DNA of 64,000 nt, from positions 434,001-498,000 of the forward strand of contig DASZBM010000001.1 of NCBI GenBank assembly GCA_035944135.1, read 5' to 3'. The notes below the pieces were generated by a model, which saw only the letters and a program-made list of their open reading frames with translations, did not search any database and was not told the DNA's origin. Both the position numbers and the translations under genes were made by a program. The stretch comes from Acidobacteriaceae bacterium. GTDB taxonomy: Bacteria > Acidobacteriota > Terriglobia > Terriglobales > Acidobacteriaceae. How positions within the stretch are numbered: the stretch's first letter is position 1; every line of letters begins with the position of its first letter. Positions 62,287-64,000 of the stretch are shown here, in pieces.

Positions 62287-64000
62287 ATGCAGGCAGTCGG
62301 GACTCCCAAACACTGGATGGACTCGCCGCCAGCCGTCGATCCACCTCAGTTGCGGGGTGGTCCGATGTTGGCTGCTGCACTCTGCTTCGCCGCCGGCGAT
62401 CTGATTGCGCGCCGATGGCAGCCGCCAGCGTTGTTGGCCACTTCCTTTGCGTTGCTCGTGTTGCTCGCAATCATCAGCCTGGTGTGGTGGCGGCGCATAG
62501 CAGTAGTTCCCGTCCTGGCGCTCTGGGTCGTCGTTGGCTGCATATGCGCGCAGGTTCAACTGCCGATCTCCCGGCAATCAGAACTCACCAGGTACGCAGA
62601 CGGATTGAGTCGCACGGTGCGCGGGCGAGTAATGCGAGTGCGGGAGCTTCCTCCTGAAAATTCTTCTCAAGACCAGGTGAACGATTTCCCGTGGGCGCTC
62701 GGCCCCGGCGCATGGGAACAGATCAGCGGGGAGCCACATCGCTCGGTTGATCTCAATGTGGAGGCAGTCGAAGATGTCGCGCCTGACGTCTCCGAGATGC
62801 GACCAGTGAACGGAGGGCTTCGCGTCACTCTGATGGACGCAGACCCTGCACTCGAATGCGGCGATGTCATCGAAGTGCCGTTGCGCCTCCGTGTTCCGGA
62901 TACATATCGCGATCCGGGAGCATGGTCTTACTCCGATTACCTGCTCGGCCAGGGCATCGGCGCTCTTGCATCTGCTCATACGCAGAGACTCCATATCGTT
63001 GACCACGCACGGGGAGCCTGGAGTTGCCGTCTCGCAGCGGCGCAGAGCTGGGCTTCGAGTCGCTTGCAGAAGCTGAGTGCTCCCACCCCGGCGCGGTCGC
63101 CCGCGTGGATGCAACCTAATTCAGACGACACAGCTATGCTCAGCGCCATGCTCGTGGGCGACCGGACGCAGCTCACAACAGACTTGCGTGCAGGATTCGA
63201 GCGCACCGGCACCTTTCATCTGTTCGTCGTTTCCGGTCTGCACATCGTGCTGCTGATCGGCGGACTATTGTGGCTGTTGCGAAAGACGAGGATGCGAGAG
63301 GGAGCAGCCGTGACCATCGCATTGAGTCTTGGACTGCTGTTCGCTCTACTGACCGGTTTTGGCGCGCCTGTGCAACGTGCGCTGGGGATGACTGCAGCCT
63401 ATCTACTCGCACGATTATTTGGCCGGGACACCGGCCCGCTGAACGCGCTCGGCATCGCCGCGGCCATCATTCTTGCCATCGATCCGCGGGCACTATTCGA
63501 AGCCAGCTTCCAGATGACAACGCTAGTCATTATTGCGGCTGCCGGGCTCGCACGGCCTGTCGAGGCGCGCAGTTTCCATCCGCATGCGCGTGCACTGCGC
63601 AATCTGGACACGATCGCGCTGGATGCCAACATTCATCCGCGAGTTGCGCAATTACGCGTTCGGCTGCGGATGTTCGGACAGCTGTGCGCGTCGTTGCTTC
63701 ATCCCCGCCTGCGGAATCTTCCACTTTGGCTTGGCCGCGGAATGGCCGGCGTGGCCGGCGCCGTTCTATTCGGCGTTGCCGTGGAGATTTGCATGGTTCT
63801 GCCAATGGCAACCTACTTCCACCGCGCAACACTGCTCGCGCTTCCCACAAATTTGCTGCTTGTCCCGCTCATCGCTGCCCTATTGGCTCTGACCATACTT
63901 ACGTTCTGCACGTCACTCATCAGCATCTCTGTTGCGCGTGTTCCCGCGGCCTGCACCGCTGCACTCATTCACCTGATTCGCGGAACTGTTGATCGAATCG
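62287..64000 (+). CDS. comEC: ComEC/Rec2-family competence protein, 5' part
   Basis: ComEC forms the inner-membrane channel for single-stranded DNA uptake. The reading frame runs open from ATG at 62287 off the window end. It has N-terminal hydrophobic segments (AALCFAAGDLIARRW, LVLLAIISLVWWRR), a DUF4131-like periplasmic part (VIEVPLRLRVPDTYRDPGAW), and the competence-domain signature FHLFVVSGLHIVLL, then more hydrophobic segments. The metallo-beta-lactamase domain, if present, lies beyond the window. Annotation of shorter frames in other phases here would be wrong. Confidence 0.9.
   Translation, partial: MQAVGTPKHWMDSPPAVDPPQLRGGPMLAAALCFAAGDLIARRWQPPALLATSFALLVLLAIISLVWWRRIAVVPVLALWVVVGCICAQVQLPISRQSELTRYADGLSRTVRGRVMRVRELPPENSSQDQVNDFPWALGPGAWEQISGEPHRSVDLNVEAVEDVAPDVSEMRPVNGGLRVTLMDADPALECGDVIEVPLRLRVPDTYRDPGAWSYSDYLLGQGIGALASAHTQRLHIVDHARGAWSCRLAAAQSWASSRLQKLSAPTPARSPAWMQPNSDDTAMLSAMLVGDRTQLTTDLRAGFERTGTFHLFVVSGLHIVLLIGGLLWLLRKTRMREGAAVTIALSLGLLFALLTGFGAPVQRALGMTAAYLLARLFGRDTGPLNALGIAAAIILAIDPRALFEASFQMTTLVIIAAAGLARPVEARSFHPHARALRNLDTIALDANIHPRVAQLRVRLRMFGQLCASLLHPRLRNLPLWLGRGMAGVAGAVLFGVAVEICMVLPMATYFHRATLLALPTNLLLVPLIAALLALTILTFCTSLISISVARVPAACTAALIHLIRGTVDRI

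Overview
The window is high-GC DNA from a diderm (Gram-negative) bacterium. Best guess (inference, no search run): class Terriglobia/Acidobacteriaceae of the Acidobacteriota. Reasons: paired YVTN-like beta-propeller lipoproteins, TonB-C and DUF4397 lipoproteins, KdsA (LPS core), a BamD-like protein, an MCE/MlaD protein, and intergenic repeats of a style I associate with that group. No phage, transposase, CRISPR array, rRNA or tRNA was recognised.

Layout. 1-5.2 kb: end of a zinc alcohol dehydrogenase, two small conserved genes, folD-coaE, then ahcY. 5.2-10.3 kb: small exported proteins, a LolD/MacB-type ATPase, acpS, and a stand-alone MCE protein with five 34-residue repeats. 10.5-17.8 kb: M13 metallopeptidase, two propeller lipoproteins, kdsA, two small genes. 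17.9-22.6 kb: zwf, a 400-bp nest of hairpin repeats, a DnaC-like ATPase, rpmE with a structured leader, and a Gln/Pro-rich exported protein. 22.6-31.7 kb: dusB with a repetitive insertion, a YecD-like hydrolase, an aldo/keto reductase, a large unknown protein with a nuclease-like end, a DinB protein, a DUF1906 lipoprotein, and tldD. 30.4-43 kb: SGNH lipoprotein, tldE, a DsbD-N/thioredoxin pair, an EAL-first PAS protein, a histidine phosphatase, an S41-like protein, a LprI-like protein, typA. 43.2-54 kb: an exported protein, then a co-oriented cluster of circularly permuted ATP-grasp, nucleoside-hydrolase-like, alpha-E, acyltransferase and transglutaminase genes, followed by a truncated UvrC homologue, rpe and a BamD-like protein. 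54.1-64 kb: valS, four small genes, birA, coaX, an unknown, an rlmD-type methyltransferase and the start of comEC, which runs off the end.

How they fit. Most genes are core: one-carbon/methyl cycle (folD, ahcY), CoA, acyl carrier protein and biotin cofactors (coaE, coaX, acpS, birA), pentose phosphate (zwf, rpe), envelope biogenesis (kdsA, BamD-like, MlaD-like) and translation (rpmE, dusB, rlmD, valS, typA). The two most system-like loci are the split tldD/tldE pair around an SGNH lipoprotein and the ATP-grasp/alpha-E/transglutaminase peptide-modification cluster, expanded with two enzymes and joined by stop-start overlaps.

Two window-scale signals stand out. The + strand is C-rich on the left and G-rich from about 28 kb on, regardless of gene direction, as at a replication-linked skew switch. 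Intergenic regions carry several families of short repeats, one with covarying hairpins and one that also appears inside a coding sequence.
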